DNA of 64,000 nucleotides from Blastococcus saxobsidens. GTDB lineage: Bacteria; Actinomycetota; Actinomycetes; Mycobacteriales; Geodermatophilaceae. The position numbers were made by a program, and so were the translations under genes. Location of the stretch: assembly GCF_002938435.1 (NCBI RefSeq), contig NZ_POQT01000012.1, positions 42,503 to 106,502 on the forward strand, in the 5' to 3' direction. Position 1 is the stretch's first letter. The number at the start of each line of letters is the position of its first letter. The notes beneath the pieces were generated by a model, which was given only the letters and a program-made list of their open reading frames with translations, did no database searches and was not told the DNA's origin. Positions 37,156 to 46,970 of the stretch are shown piece after piece.

Positions 37156-38637
37156 TCAGTTCTGCGCGTCCTCCTCCTGCTCCTTCTTGCGCTCCTCCTC
37201 CTCCTTCTTCTTCTCCTCCTCGCGCTCCTTCTTCTCCTCCTCGCGCTCCCTCTTCTCCTCCTCGCGCTCCTGCTGCTCCTCCTCGCGCTCCCGCTGCTCC
37301 TCGTCGGCACCGCCACCGGGGTCGACCGGGGCGGGCACCGGAACGGGCGGCACGGCGTAGGTCAGCCGCACGACGTCGCCGGGAGCGAGCGTCCCGACCG
37401 GGTCGACGGCGGTGACCTGCCCGGCCGGCACGTCGCCCAGCTCCAGGGCCACCAGCTCGACGCGCAGACCGCGGCCGACGAGCTCGGCCTGGACCTCCTG
37501 GACCGGCCGGCCGACGAGGTCGGCGGCGACCACCTCGATCCCGGCGGGACCCGTCGACGAGGGGGTGCTCCCGGAGGCGGGTGTGCCCGACCGACCGGGC
37601 AGGACCGTCGCGAGCACCGCGACCACGAGGGCGGTGACGACGAGGGCGACCAGCGCGGGGATCAGCCAGCGTCGGCGTCCCGGCGCGGCGGCCACCGGGG
37701 CGCCTGCCGCCGCGGCGGTGGCCGCCTGCGCGGGGACCGGGACGGTGGCGGGTCCGGAGGCCGGCAGCACCGCCGTGGCCGTCCGCGGCGAGGGGGAGGT
37801 CGGCAGGCCGGCGGCCAGGCGTCCGGCGGCGTCGCGGAGCGCCGCCCCGTCGGGGAACCGCTGCGCGGGGTCCTTGGCCATGGCCCGCTCCACGAGCGCC
37901 CGGACGTCGGCCGGGACCCCGGCGGGCAGCGGCGCCGGGGTGTCCCGGATGTGCATGACCGCGATCTGGACGGGGTTCTCCGCCTCGAACGGGCGCCGGC
38001 CGGCCAGGCACTCGTACGCGACCGCGCCGAGGGCGTAGACGTCGCTGGCCGGGGTCGACGGGCTCCCCGACGCCTGCTCGGGCGAGAAGTAGTGCGCCGT
38101 CCCGATCACCTGACCGGTGCCCGTGACCGCGACGCTGGACGCCGACCGCGCGATACCGAAGTCGGTGATCTTCACGACGCCGTGCGGCGTGACGAGCAGG
38201 TTGGCCGGCTTGATGTCGCGGTGCACGACCCCGGCGGCGTGCGCGGCCGCGAGGCCGTCGGCGGTCTGCCGCACGATGTCGACGGTCCGCACCGCGTCCA
38301 GGCGCCGCTCCCGTGCGAGCAGGTCGGCGAGCGACTCGCCGTCGACGAGCTCCATCACCAGGTAGGCGACGGGGACGCCGTCCTCCCCCGCCGGGAGCTC
38401 GCCGTAGTCGAAGACCGCGGCGATGTGCGGATGGGTCAGGACGGCGGCGTGCTGCGCCTCCGCCCGGAACCGGGTCCGGAAGGTGGGGTCCCCGGCGAAC
38501 TGGTCGCGCAGCACCTTGACCGCCACCGGCCGGTCGAGCAGCGCGTCGTGGCCCCGCCACACCTGGCCCATGCCCCCGCCCGCGATCAGCGAGGTGAGCC
38601 GGTACCGGTTAGCGAGCAGATCGGTCTGCGGTCGCAT
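37156..38637 (-). CDS. PknB-like Ser/Thr protein kinase with one PASTA domain and an E/K/R-rich tail
   Basis: 493 residues. Kinase domain 11-275: GGGMGQVW (20-27), Lys41, HRDIKPAN with Asp141, DFG 159-161 and SPEQ. A membrane helix (about 324-346) separates it from one PASTA-like repeat (367-428). The last 45 residues (446-490) are almost entirely Glu, Lys, Arg and Gln, a composition typical of a single alpha-helix. Standard PknB has four PASTA repeats, so sensing here is reduced or different. ATG start. Inserted between prmC and tsaC in the conserved cluster. Confidence 0.9.
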   Translation of the reverse strand: MRPQTDLLANRYRLTSLIAGGGMGQVWRGHDALLDRPVAVKVLRDQFAGDPTFRTRFRAEAQHAAVLTHPHIAAVFDYGELPAGEDGVPVAYLVMELVDGESLADLLARERRLDAVRTVDIVRQTADGLAAAHAAGVVHRDIKPANLLVTPHGVVKITDFGIARSASSVAVTGTGQVIGTAHYFSPEQASGSPSTPASDVYALGAVAYECLAGRRPFEAENPVQIAVMHIRDTPAPLPAGVPADVRALVERAMAKDPAQRFPDGAALRDAAGRLAAGLPTSPSPRTATAVLPASGPATVPVPAQAATAAAAGAPVAAAPGRRRWLIPALVALVVTALVVAVLATVLPGRSGTPASGSTPSSTGPAGIEVVAADLVGRPVQEVQAELVGRGLRVELVALELGDVPAGQVTAVDPVGTLAPGDVVRLTYAVPPVPVPAPVDPGGGADEEQREREEEQQEREEEKREREEEKKEREEEKKKEEEERKKEQEEDAQN

Positions 38638-38685
38638 CGTCGCTCCTCCTGCCGTCCGTTCCCGGAGTGTGCCCGTTCTGGCCCG

Positions 38686-39534
38686 TCAGTTCCGGTGGGC
38701 GGTGGTGAACCGTGCCCGACCGGCGAGGTCGGGATGGTCCTCGATCCTTGCGTAACCGCCGTGGGCGCGGACCACCGAGGGCACCGAGGCCCCCTGCTGG
38801 TCGGCGTGCTCGATGCCCAGACCGCCGCCGGGGCGCAGCAACCGGGCCGCGGTGACCACGAGGCCGCGGACGACGTCGAGACCGTCGGGGCCGCCCCACA
38901 GCGCCAGCGGCGGGTCGTGGTCGGCCACCTCGCGGGGCACCCGTGCGCCGTCGGGCACGTACGGCGGGTTGCTGACGACGAGGTCGACGGTGCCGTCGAG
39001 CGTCCGGAGCAGCTGCGGATCGGTCATGTCGCCGACGACCACCTCGACCGGGGTGTCCCCTGCCGCCGACCGGGCCCGTGCGTTGTGCCGGGTCCACTCG
39101 AGGGCGCCGGGGTCGCGCTCGACGGCGGTCACCCTCGCGCCGGGGTGCTCGTGCGCGATCGACAGCGCGATCGCCCCGGAGCCCGATCCCAGGTCGACCA
39201 CGACGGGTTCGGCGATGCCGGCGAGCTGCCCCAGCGCCCACGTCACCAGGTGCTCCGTCTCCGGCCGCGGCACGAAGACACCCGGGCCGACGGCCAGCTC
39301 CAGGTACCGGAACGGCGCCCGGCCGGTCAGGTGCTGCAGCGGCACCCGGTCGGCGCGCTGGTCGACCAGCGCGCCGAAGCGGGCGACCGCGTCGTCGGCG
39401 ACGTCGTCGAGGGTGAGCAGCCGGGTGCGCGGCACGCCGAGCACGTGCGCGAGCAGCAGCTCGGCATCGACGCGGGGCGACTCGACCCCGGCCTCGGCCA
39501 GCCGGCCGGCCGCGCCGGTCACGAGCGTGCGCAC
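38686..39534 (-). CDS. prmC: Peptide chain release factor N5-glutamine methyltransferase
   Basis: 282 residues. The N-terminal helical domain binds the release factor; the SAM site is VVDLGSGSGAIAL and the catalytic motif NPPY is in LVVSNPPYVPDG. It methylates the GGQ Gln of release factors, including the PrfA encoded immediately upstream. GTG start two bases after the prfA stop. Confidence 0.94.
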   Translation of the reverse strand: MRTLVTGAAGRLAEAGVESPRVDAELLLAHVLGVPRTRLLTLDDVADDAVARFGALVDQRADRVPLQHLTGRAPFRYLELAVGPGVFVPRPETEHLVTWALGQLAGIAEPVVVDLGSGSGAIALSIAHEHPGARVTAVERDPGALEWTRHNARARSAAGDTPVEVVVGDMTDPQLLRTLDGTVDLVVSNPPYVPDGARVPREVADHDPPLALWGGPDGLDVVRGLVVTAARLLRPGGGLGIEHADQQGASVPSVVRAHGGYARIEDHPDLAGRARFTTAHRN

Positions 39535-39536
39535 GT

Positions 39537-40616
39537 TCAGGAGCCGGCCGCCAGGAGCTCGGCGGTGTGCGTGCTGACCAGGGCGTCGATGACGCCGTCG
39601 AGGTCGCCGTCGAGCACCGCGTCGAGGTTGTGCGACTTGTAGCCGACCCGGTGGTCGGAGATCCGGTTCTCCGGGAAGTTGTAGGTGCGCACCCGTTCGC
39701 TCCGGTCGACGGTCCGGACCTGGCTGCGCCGCTGGTCGCTGGCGGTGGCCGCGGCCTCCTCGCGGGCGGCCGCCAGCAGCCGGGAGCGCAGTACCCGCAG
39801 CGCGGACTCGCGGTTCTGCAGCTGGCTCTTCTCGTTCTGCGAGCTGACCACGATGCCGCTGGGCAGGTGGGTGATGCGGACGGCGGAGTCGGTGGTGTTC
39901 ACGCTCTGCCCGCCCGGACCCGAGGAGCGGAAGACGTCGATGCGCAGGTCGTTCGGGTCGACCGTGACGTCGACCTCCTCGGCCTCCGGCAGCACGAGCA
40001 CACCGGCCGCCGAGGTGTGGATGCGCCCCTGGCTCTCGGTCGCGGGCACCCGCTGCACACGGTGCACGCCGCCCTCGAACTTCAGCCGCGACCAGATCCC
40101 CTCGTCGGTCCGGGACTTGATCGCCACCGCGACGTCCTTGTAGCCACCGAGCTCCGCGTCGACGGCGTCGAGCACCTCGGTGGCCCAGCCGCGCCGCTCG
40201 GCGTAGCGCAGGTACATGCGCAGCAGGTCGCCGGCGAACAGCGCGGACTCCGCGCCGCCCTCCCCCGCCTTGATCTCGAGGATGACGTCCTTGTCGTCGT
40301 CGGGATCCTTGGGCAGCAGCTGCTCGCGCAGCCGGCCGGTGAGCTCCTCGATCTCCCGCTCCAGGGTGGTGGCCTCGGCGGCGAAGGAGGAGTCCTCGGC
40401 CGCGAGTTCGCGGGCGGCACTGAGGTCGTCCCGGGCCTGCTCGAGCGCACGCGCGGTCTCCACCAGGGGGGCCAGCTGCGCGTACCGCCGTCCGAGCCGG
40501 CGCGCGCGGGTCTGGTCGGTGTGCACCGCAGGGTCGGCCAGTTCCTGCTCCAGCCGCGCGTGCTCGGCGAGCAGCCCCGCCAGCCGGTCGGCCGCCGACG
40601 GATCGGTGCTGCTCAC
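39537..40616 (-). CDS. prfA: Peptide chain release factor 1
   Basis: 359 residues. The GGQ motif is in [16 protein letters not shown]; codon recognition is by the PxT-type loop around [10 protein letters not shown]. It terminates translation at UAA and UAG. GTG start. Followed by its methyltransferase, and preceded (across a hairpin) by rpmE. Confidence 0.97.
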   Translation of the reverse strand: MSSTDPSAADRLAGLLAEHARLEQELADPAVHTDQTRARRLGRRYAQLAPLVETARALEQARDDLSAARELAAEDSSFAAEATTLEREIEELTGRLREQLLPKDPDDDKDVILEIKAGEGGAESALFAGDLLRMYLRYAERRGWATEVLDAVDAELGGYKDVAVAIKSRTDEGIWSRLKFEGGVHRVQRVPATESQGRIHTSAAGVLVLPEAEEVDVTVDPNDLRIDVFRSSGPGGQSVNTTDSAVRITHLPSGIVVSSQNEKSQLQNRESALRVLRSRLLAAAREEAAATASDQRRSQVRTVDRSERVRTYNFPENRISDHRVGYKSHNLDAVLDGDLDGVIDALVSTHTAELLAAGS

Positions 40617-40647
40617 TCAGGTTCCTCTCGCGGGGTCCGGACATGAC

Positions 40648-40688
40648 GACGGCGCCCGCCCCACCGCGAGGGTGGAACGGGCGCCGTC
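40648..40688 (-). terminator. Hairpin terminator after rpmE
   Basis: GACGGCGCCCG (40648-40658) pairs with CGGGCGCCGTC (40678-40688), eight bases after the rpmE stop. The 19-base loop is GC-rich. Confidence 0.65.
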
Positions 40689-40695
40689 GGGGGTG

Positions 40696-40929
40696 CTACT
40701 GGGCGTCGGTGGACGCGCCGGTGCTGCGCTTGCCGAACCGCTTCTCGAAGCGGGCGACGCGGCCACCGGTGTCGAGGATGCGCTGCTTGCCGGTGTAGAA
40801 GGGGTGGCAGGCGGAGCAGGTCTCGACGGTCAGCTGACCGGTCGGGCTCGTGCTGCGGGTGGTGAAGGTGTTGCCGCAGCCGCAGGTCACGGTGGTGACG
40901 TTGTAGGCCGGGTGGATGTCGGGCTTCAT
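40696..40929 (-). CDS. rpmE: 50S ribosomal protein L31 (zinc-binding type)
   Basis: 77 residues. Cys16, Cys18, Cys38 and Cys41 (CGCGN and CSACHPF) form the zinc site of the C+ paralogue, the form usually repressed by zinc-free conditions and replaced by a C- paralogue. ATG start. Between rho and prfA as in mycobacteria. Confidence 0.95.
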   Translation of the reverse strand: MKPDIHPAYNVTTVTCGCGNTFTTRSTSPTGQLTVETCSACHPFYTGKQRILDTGGRVARFEKRFGKRSTGASTDAQ

Positions 40930-41057
40930 GGCTGCTGCCTCTTCTACGAAGTCTGTGTCGTTCGGTGCTGTGAACGCCGGGGACCGGACGGCTATTTCCG
41001 GCCGCGCCGACGGGGCTCGGTCGAACAGTCTCCCAGATCGGGAGACCGTCCGGCCGC

Positions 41058-41115
41058 GGCCCCCTGCAGGGGCCCGCCGCGAGCCTGCGAGTGGCGGGGG
41101 GCAGGGGGTCCTTTA
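41058..41115. repeat. Dispersed GC-rich hairpin repeat, copy 2
   Basis: About 58 bases, from GGCCCCCTGCAGGG through CGCGAGCCTGCGAG to GGGGTCCTTTAT. The rho stop codon (41113-41115, read on the minus strand) forms the edge of the repeat. Same orientation as the copy at 24229-24288. The stem CCCGCC/GGCGGG is perfect. Confidence 0.75.
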
Positions 41116-43311
41116 TTCCTTGTCCGGGCCGAGCGTCGTCTTCTGGATCTGCATCAGGAACTCGACGTTGTTGCGGGTCTTCTTCAGCTTGTCGAGCAGC
41201 AGCTCCAGCGCCTGCTGCGGCTCCAGCGCGGCGAGCACCCGGCGCAGCTTGATGACGATGGCCAGCTCGTCGGGCGACATGAGGATCTCCTCCTTGCGCG
41301 TGCCCGACGCATTGACGTCGACGGCCGGGAAGACCCGCTTGTCCGCCAGCCGGCGGTCGAGCTTGATCTCCGCGTTACCCGTGCCCTTGAACTCCTCGAA
41401 GATGACCGTGTCCATCGTGGAGCCGGTCTCGACCAGCGCCGAGGCGATGATCGTGAGCGAGCCGCCGTTCTCGATGTTGCGGGCTGCACCCAGGAAGCGC
41501 TTGGGCGGGTAGAGCGCCGTCGAGTCGACACCACCGGAGAGGATCCGCCCGCTGGCGGGAGCCGCCAGGTTGTAGGCGCGGCCCAGGCGGGTGATCGAGT
41601 CCAGCAGGACGACGACGTCGTGGCCCATCTCGACCAGGCGCTTGGCCCGCTCGATGGAGAGCTCGGCGACCGTGGTGTGGTCCGACGGCGGCCGGTCGAA
41701 GGTCGAGGCGATGACCTCGCCCTTCACCGAGCGCTGCATGTCGGTGACCTCCTCCGGGCGCTCGTCGACCAGGACGACCATCAGGTGGCACTCGGGGTTG
41801 TTCGTGGTGATGGCGTTGGCCAGCGACTGCAGCACCATCGTCTTGCCGGCCTTGGGCGGCGACACGATGAGCGCGCGCTGCCCCTTGCCGATCGGCATCA
41901 CCAGGTCGATCACGCGCGTGGTGAGCAGGTGCGGCTCGGTCTCCAGCCGCAGACGGTCCTGCGGGTAGAGCGGCGTGAGCTTGGTGAACTCCGGCCGGTT
42001 GCGCGCCTGCTCGGGGTCCAGGCCGTTGACCGTGTCGAGGCGGACGAGCGCGTTGTACTTGTCCTTGCGCTCCCCCTCCCGCGGCTGCCGGACGGCACCG
42101 GTGATGGCGTCACCGCGGCGCAGCCCGTGCTTGCGCACCTGCGACAGCGACACGTAGACGTCGTTGGGCCCGGTCAGGTAGCCCGAGGTGCGGACGAACG
42201 CGTAGTTGTCGAGCACGTCCAGGATGCCGGCGACGGGCAGCAGGACGTCGTCCTCGCTGACCGTCGGCTCGCCCTGGTCGAACCGCTCCCGGCCCGTGCC
42301 CCGCTTGTTGCGGTCGCGGTACCGGCGGCCACGGCGGCCGCGGCCGCCCTCGAAGTCGTCGTCGTCCTCGTCGTTCGGGTTGGGACCGCGCCCGCCGTCG
42401 GTGCGGCCGCCGTCGGTGCGGTTGTCGGTCCGGTTGTCCGGACGCCCGCCCCGGTCGTTGCGGTCGCGGTCGGGGCCGCGGTTGCCGTCCCGGTTCGCGC
42501 CGTCCCGCGCGCCGCCGTCACGGGCACCGCCGTCACGGGCACCGCCGTCACGAGCACCGCCGTCACGAGCACCCCGGTCGTTGCCGTCGCGGTTGCCCCG
42601 CTCGGCGCGCTCGCCGCCGTCACGGGCGCCGCGCTCGGCACGCTCGCCGCCGTCACGGGCGCCACGCTCGCCGTTGTCGCGGTTGTCGCGGCCGGCGGTG
42701 TCCCGGCTGTCACGGCCGGCGTTGTCGCGGTTGCCGTCCCGGTCCCCGCGGTTGCGGTTGCGGTCGCGGTTGCGCGGCGTCCGCTCGCCGTCGCGCTGAT
42801 CGTCCTCGCGCGGCTCCGCGGGCGCCTCGGTGCTCGCGGAGGCCTCCGCCGGTGCGGCGTCGGCCGGGGCCGGCTCGGTGGGCGAGCCGGCCGGGCGGCT
42901 GGCGCCCCGACGGGTGCGGGTCGGGGCCGCGGCCGGGGTGTCCTCGCCGGTCAGCGGGCCCCCGTTCGCGCCGCCCGAGACGGGGGCCTCCAGCGGTGCG
43001 GAGGAGGCGGCGACACCGCGCGCGGTGTCCGCTCCACCGGTGGCGCCGGTCTCCGCGCGCGCCGCGGGGGCGGCGTCGGGGCCGCCGACCTGGCGCTCGG
43101 AGATGGCGGCGACGAGGTCGCTCTTGCGCATCCGGCCGGTGCCGGGGATGCCCAGCTCGGCGGCCAGCCGCTGGAGCTCGGGCAGGAGCATGCCCGACAG
43201 TCCGTTGCCGCGGCGGCGGGGGCGGCCCGCCGTCCCAGAAGCGGCAGTGCCCTCGGCGGAGGCGGCGGCGTCGGGCGCGCCGGTCACGTCGAGGTCGGTG
43301 GTTTCGCTCAC
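41113..43311 (-). CDS. rho: Transcription termination factor Rho with long N-terminal insertion
   Basis: 732 residues, against about 420 in E. coli. An N-terminal Rho_N helix domain (about 38-75, [20 protein letters not shown]) is followed by a roughly 265-residue insertion (about 78-345) rich in Arg, Asp, Asn and Gly with tandem GGARD repeats (245-271). The RNA-binding cold-shock domain ([19 protein letters not shown]) and the ATPase core with Walker [10 protein letters not shown] (484-492) follow. Such insertions widen RNA recognition in actinobacterial Rho and may drive condensation. GTG start with AAGGACC upstream. Confidence 0.96.
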   Translation of the reverse strand: MSETTDLDVTGAPDAAASAEGTAASGTAGRPRRRGNGLSGMLLPELQRLAAELGIPGTGRMRKSDLVAAISERQVGGPDAAPAARAETGATGGADTARGVAASSAPLEAPVSGGANGGPLTGEDTPAAAPTRTRRGASRPAGSPTEPAPADAAPAEASASTEAPAEPREDDQRDGERTPRNRDRNRNRGDRDGNRDNAGRDSRDTAGRDNRDNGERGARDGGERAERGARDGGERAERGNRDGNDRGARDGGARDGGARDGGARDGGARDGANRDGNRGPDRDRNDRGGRPDNRTDNRTDGGRTDGGRGPNPNDEDDDDFEGGRGRRGRRYRDRNKRGTGRERFDQGEPTVSEDDVLLPVAGILDVLDNYAFVRTSGYLTGPNDVYVSLSQVRKHGLRRGDAITGAVRQPREGERKDKYNALVRLDTVNGLDPEQARNRPEFTKLTPLYPQDRLRLETEPHLLTTRVIDLVMPIGKGQRALIVSPPKAGKTMVLQSLANAITTNNPECHLMVVLVDERPEEVTDMQRSVKGEVIASTFDRPPSDHTTVAELSIERAKRLVEMGHDVVVLLDSITRLGRAYNLAAPASGRILSGGVDSTALYPPKRFLGAARNIENGGSLTIIASALVETGSTMDTVIFEEFKGTGNAEIKLDRRLADKRVFPAVDVNASGTRKEEILMSPDELAIVIKLRRVLAALEPQQALELLLDKLKKTRNNVEFLMQIQKTTLGPDKE

Positions 43312-43502
43312 GTACAGGTCCTTCCCTGCGGTGACCTGCGCCGTATCGGCGCAGGGGTTCCCCGGATCCCTGCGGACCGGCTCAGGAGCGGGAGCGCAAC
43401 GGGAGAACGGGTTGAGAGGTGCGAGGCGGATCAGCGGCGAAGAGATTCGATCGTCTGCTTCGGCCCCGCGCGAGGCTCGCCCGAGTGGGCGGCTACGCCG
43501 TG

Positions 43503-43531
43503 AGCCTAGACGCAGCTCACAGGCAGGACAA
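43503..43531 (-). promoter_or_regulatory. rho promoter
   Basis: On the minus strand TTGTCC (43531-43526), a 17-base spacer and TAGGCT (43508-43503) form a good housekeeping-type promoter about 190 bases upstream of the rho GTG. The long leader contains a CTGCGCC/GGCGCAG hairpin, which fits a regulated (perhaps Rho-autoregulated) 5' UTR. Confidence 0.55.
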
Positions 43532-43558
43532 CACCGGTGGTTCCCAGTGTGTTCCTCG

Positions 43559-44512
43559 TTACCGAGACGATATCTCCCCCGCACCTCGGGACACGCGGGC
43601 CCCGATCGGATCGACACCCAGCGGCAGCACCGTCCAGCCCTCCGGCACGAGCGCGGCGACGTCCCGGAGTTCCTGCGCCCCGGCCGGCCGGTCGGCGTCC
43701 CGGACGGTACGCCGGGCGAGCACCAGCACCGACGGGCCGGCGCCGGACACCACGGCGGCGTGACCCGCGGCGCGCAGCCGGTCGATGAGGTCGAGCGAGG
43801 CAGGCATGGCGGCGGTGCGCTGCCGCTGGTGCAGCCGGTCCTCGGTCGCCTCCATCAGCAACCCGCCCGAGGTGAGCGCGTGCACCAGCAGCGCCGACCG
43901 TCCGGCGTTGAACGCGGCGTCGGCGTGCGACACGAGCTCCGGCAGCAGCCCGCGGGCCACCTCGGTGGACAGGGTCGCGCCGGGCACCAGGACGACCGGC
44001 ATCACGTCGTCGTGCACGGTCAGGCTGTCGGCGCCGACCCCGCCGTCGCCGGTCCACGACAGCGTGAGCCCGCCGAGAAGGCACGCGGCCACGTTGTCGG
44101 GGTGGCCCTCCATCTCGGTGGTCAGCCGGAGGACGGCGTTCCCGTCGACGGCCTCGACGTCCGGGCACAGCGCCCAGGCGCCCAGGACGCCGGCGACCAC
44201 CGCCGCGGCCGACGAACCCAACCCCCGGCCCTGCGGGATCGCGTTCTCGGCGACGACCCGCAGCCCCCGGGGCGACCAGCCCAGCTCGTCGCAGGCGGCC
44301 CGGAAGGCGCGGACGACGAGGTGCGACTCGTCCAGCGGCAGCTCACCGGCGCCGATCCCGCCGACCTCGACCGTCAGCCCGGACGGCTCGACCGAGAAGT
44401 CGAGGACGTCGTGCCGGGCCAGCGCCAGCCCGGCGCAGTCGAACGCCGGTCCGATGTTCGCGCTGGTCGCCGGGACACGTACCCGGACGGTGTCCCGGTG
44501 CGGCCCGGTCAC
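43559..44512 (-). CDS. thrB: Homoserine kinase
   Basis: 317 residues of the GHMP kinase fold. Motifs: [13 protein letters not shown], the ATP loop [14 protein letters not shown] and the C-terminal [11 protein letters not shown]. It phosphorylates homoserine for threonine synthesis. GTG start overlaps the thrC stop (GTGA). Last gene of the argS-lysA-hom-thrC-thrB chain. Confidence 0.95.
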   Translation of the reverse strand: MTGPHRDTVRVRVPATSANIGPAFDCAGLALARHDVLDFSVEPSGLTVEVGGIGAGELPLDESHLVVRAFRAACDELGWSPRGLRVVAENAIPQGRGLGSSAAAVVAGVLGAWALCPDVEAVDGNAVLRLTTEMEGHPDNVAACLLGGLTLSWTGDGGVGADSLTVHDDVMPVVLVPGATLSTEVARGLLPELVSHADAAFNAGRSALLVHALTSGGLLMEATEDRLHQRQRTAAMPASLDLIDRLRAAGHAAVVSGAGPSVLVLARRTVRDADRPAGAQELRDVAALVPEGWTVLPLGVDPIGARVSRGAGEISSR

Positions 44513-45594
44513 AGGCCCAGCTGCGCCGCGGCGGCCGCGGCGTCGACCGGCACGGTGACCGGCGCGGGGGCGCCGGAGATGGCCCACTCCGGGTCCTTGA
44601 GGCCGTTGCCGGTGACCGTGCAGACGATCCGCTGGCCGGGCTCGAGCTCGCCGGCGGCGTGGACCTGCAGCAGACCGGCGACCGACGCCGCCGAGGCGGG
44701 CTCCACGAACACCGCCTCGCTGCGGGCCAGCAGCCGGTAGGCCGAGAGGATCGCGCGGTCGGTCACCGCGTCGATGCGCCCGCCGGACTCGTCGCGGGCG
44801 GCCAGCGCCTTGGTCCAGGACGCGGGGTTGCCGATCCGGATGGCCGTGGCGATGGTGCTGGGGTTCTCCACGACCTGCCCGCTGACGATGGGCGCCGCGC
44901 CGGCGGCCTGGAAGCCCCACATCCGCGGGGTGCGCGTGGCCGGTCCCGGGGTCGCGGAGTCGGCGCAGTACTCGCGGTAGCCCTGCCAGTAGGCGGTGAT
45001 GTTGCCGGCGTTGCCGACCGGGAGGCAGTGGATGTCCGGAGCGTCGCCCAGCACGTCGACGATCTCGAAGGACGCCGTCTTCTGGCCCTCGATCCGGTAC
45101 TGGTTGACGCTGTTGACCAGGCTGACGGGGTAGTCGATGGCCAGCTTGCTGGCCAGCTCCAGGCAGTCGTCGAAGTTGCCGTCGACCTGCAGCAGCTTGG
45201 CTCCGTGCACCAGCGCCTGCGCGAGCTTGCCCATCGCGATCTTGCCCTGCGGCACGAGGACGGCGCAGACGAGACCCGCGCGCACCGCGTAGGCGGCGGC
45301 GCTCGCGCTGGTGTTGCCGGTGGAGGCGCAGATGACCGCCCGGGCGCCCTCCTCCGCGGCCTTCGTGATGGCCATCGTCATCCCGCGGTCCTTGAAGGAG
45401 CCGGTCGGGTTGGCGCCCTCGACCTTCAGGTAGACCTCGCAGCCGGTGCGCCGGGACAGCTCCCGCGCGTGCACCAGCGGGGTGGCGCCCTCGTGCAGCG
45501 TCACCACCGGGGTGGAGTCGCTGACCGGCAGACGGGAGCGGTAGGCCTCGATGAGGCCGGGCCACCCCGGGGAGACGACGGACGACACGGTCAC
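44509..45594 (-). CDS. thrC: Threonine synthase
   Basis: 361 residues of the PLP-dependent type II fold; the Schiff-base Lys is in [12 protein letters not shown]. It converts phosphohomoserine to threonine. Start chosen at GTG 45594 (VTVSSVV) because GAGGAG lies six bases upstream; the GTG at 45672, which overlaps the hom stop, would add 26 residues with no homology-like content. Confidence 0.95.
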   Translation of the reverse strand: MTVSSVVSPGWPGLIEAYRSRLPVSDSTPVVTLHEGATPLVHARELSRRTGCEVYLKVEGANPTGSFKDRGMTMAITKAAEEGARAVICASTGNTSASAAAYAVRAGLVCAVLVPQGKIAMGKLAQALVHGAKLLQVDGNFDDCLELASKLAIDYPVSLVNSVNQYRIEGQKTASFEIVDVLGDAPDIHCLPVGNAGNITAYWQGYREYCADSATPGPATRTPRMWGFQAAGAAPIVSGQVVENPSTIATAIRIGNPASWTKALAARDESGGRIDAVTDRAILSAYRLLARSEAVFVEPASAASVAGLLQVHAAGELEPGQRIVCTVTGNGLKDPEWAISGAPAPVTVPVDAAAAAAQLGL

Positions 45595-45668
45595 TCGGTT
45601 CTCCTCGCTGGCGCTCGTCGGCCCGGTGACCGACGGTGCTCTGCTTTCCGGTGACCTCGCACGCTCGG

Positions 45669-46970
45669 TCACTGCAACCCTTCCACGCGCAGCACGCTGG
45701 TGACACCACGGACGGCGGGCATCTCCCGCAGTGCGTTGATGGTGGCCGACAGCGCCGCGTCGGGGGCGCTGTGGGTCACGATGACCAGCGTGGCGGCGTC
45801 GCCGCGGCCGGTCTGGCGGACGGTGGAGATGCTGACCCCGTGCTGCGCGAACTCCTGCGCGACCGAGGCGAGCACGCCGGGCTTGTCCGCCACGTCGAGG
45901 CTCACGTGGTACCGGGTCGGCGTCTCCGCCATCGGGCGGACGGCGAGGTTGGCGTAGCCGGTGACACCCGGGCCCGGGGCCCCGGTGACGCGGTTGCGCG
46001 CCACCGCCACCAGGTCGCCCAGGACGGCGCTGGCCGTCGGCTCGCCGCCGGCGCCCTGGCCGTAGAACATCAGCTGCCCGGCCGACTCCGCCTCGACGAA
46101 GACGGCGTTGAACGCACCGCCCACCGAGGCCAGCGGGTGCGAGGTCGGGATCATCGCCGGGTGCACGCGCACGGCCACGGAGTCCCCGGTGGCGCTGCCG
46201 TTCCCGGGCACGCGCTCGCAGATGGCCAGCAGCTTCACGGTGCAGCCGATCTCCGCGGCGCGCGCGACGTCGGTGGCGGTCACCGTGGAGATGCCCTCGC
46301 GGTGCACGTCGGCGGCGGCCACCGGGGTGTGGAACGCCAGCGAGGCCAGGATCGCGGCCTTGGCGGCGGCGTCGAAGCCGTCCACGTCGGCGGTGGGGTC
46401 GGCCTCGGCGTAGCCCAGCTCGGTGGCCTCGGCCAGCGCCTCGCCGAAGCCGGCGCCGGTCTCGGCCATGCGCGACAGGATGTAGTTCGTCGTCCCGTTG
46501 ACGATGCCGACGATGCGCGACAGCTGGTCGCCGACCAGCGACTCGCGCAGCGGCCGCAGGATCGGGATGGCGCCGGCCACCGCGGCCTCGTAGTAGAGGT
46601 CCACGCCGGCCTCGGCCGCCGCGGCGTGCAGCACGACGCCGTCCTCGGCCAGCAGCGCCTTGTTGGCGCTCACCACCGACTTGCCGGCCGCGAAGGCCGC
46701 CAGCATCAGGGAGCGCGCCGGCTCGATGCCACCGATGACCTCGACGACGAGGTCGACGTCGTCCCGGGTGACCAGGCCGTGGGCGTCGGTGGTCAGCAGG
46801 TGCGCCGGGACGTCGGGGTGGTGCGACGGGCGGCGCACCGCGACACCCGCCACCTCCACCGGGCAGCCGATCCGGGCGCCGAGGTCGTCGGCCTGCTCCT
46901 GCAGCGCGCGCAGCACCGCGCTGCCGACGGTGCCGCAGCCGAGCAGCGCCACCTTGAGGGTTCCGGTCAC
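45669..46970 (-). CDS. hom: Homoserine dehydrogenase with C-terminal ACT domain
   Basis: 433 residues. The NAD(P) fold ([16 protein letters not shown]) is followed by the catalytic domain ([29 protein letters not shown]) and a C-terminal ACT domain ([19 protein letters not shown]) for feedback by threonine. GTG start overlaps the lysA stop (GTGA). Confidence 0.96.
   Translation of the reverse strand: MTGTLKVALLGCGTVGSAVLRALQEQADDLGARIGCPVEVAGVAVRRPSHHPDVPAHLLTTDAHGLVTRDDVDLVVEVIGGIEPARSLMLAAFAAGKSVVSANKALLAEDGVVLHAAAAEAGVDLYYEAAVAGAIPILRPLRESLVGDQLSRIVGIVNGTTNYILSRMAETGAGFGEALAEATELGYAEADPTADVDGFDAAAKAAILASLAFHTPVAAADVHREGISTVTATDVARAAEIGCTVKLLAICERVPGNGSATGDSVAVRVHPAMIPTSHPLASVGGAFNAVFVEAESAGQLMFYGQGAGGEPTASAVLGDLVAVARNRVTGAPGPGVTGYANLAVRPMAETPTRYHVSLDVADKPGVLASVAQEFAQHGVSISTVRQTGRGDAATLVIVTHSAPDAALSATINALREMPAVRGVTSVLRVEGLQ

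Noticed and set aside
37168..37302. Purine-rich simple repeat as a non-coding element
   Set aside because: It encodes the in-frame charged tail of the kinase, and the opposite-strand Leu-rich frames are shadows.
38686..40644. prmC fused to an upstream 370-residue domain
   Set aside because: The upstream part is another frame of prfA; prmC has its own GTG at 39534.
42499..42700. Tandem repeats as a possible CRISPR-like array
   Set aside because: The 15-base unit has no spacers and translates in frame as GGARD inside Rho.
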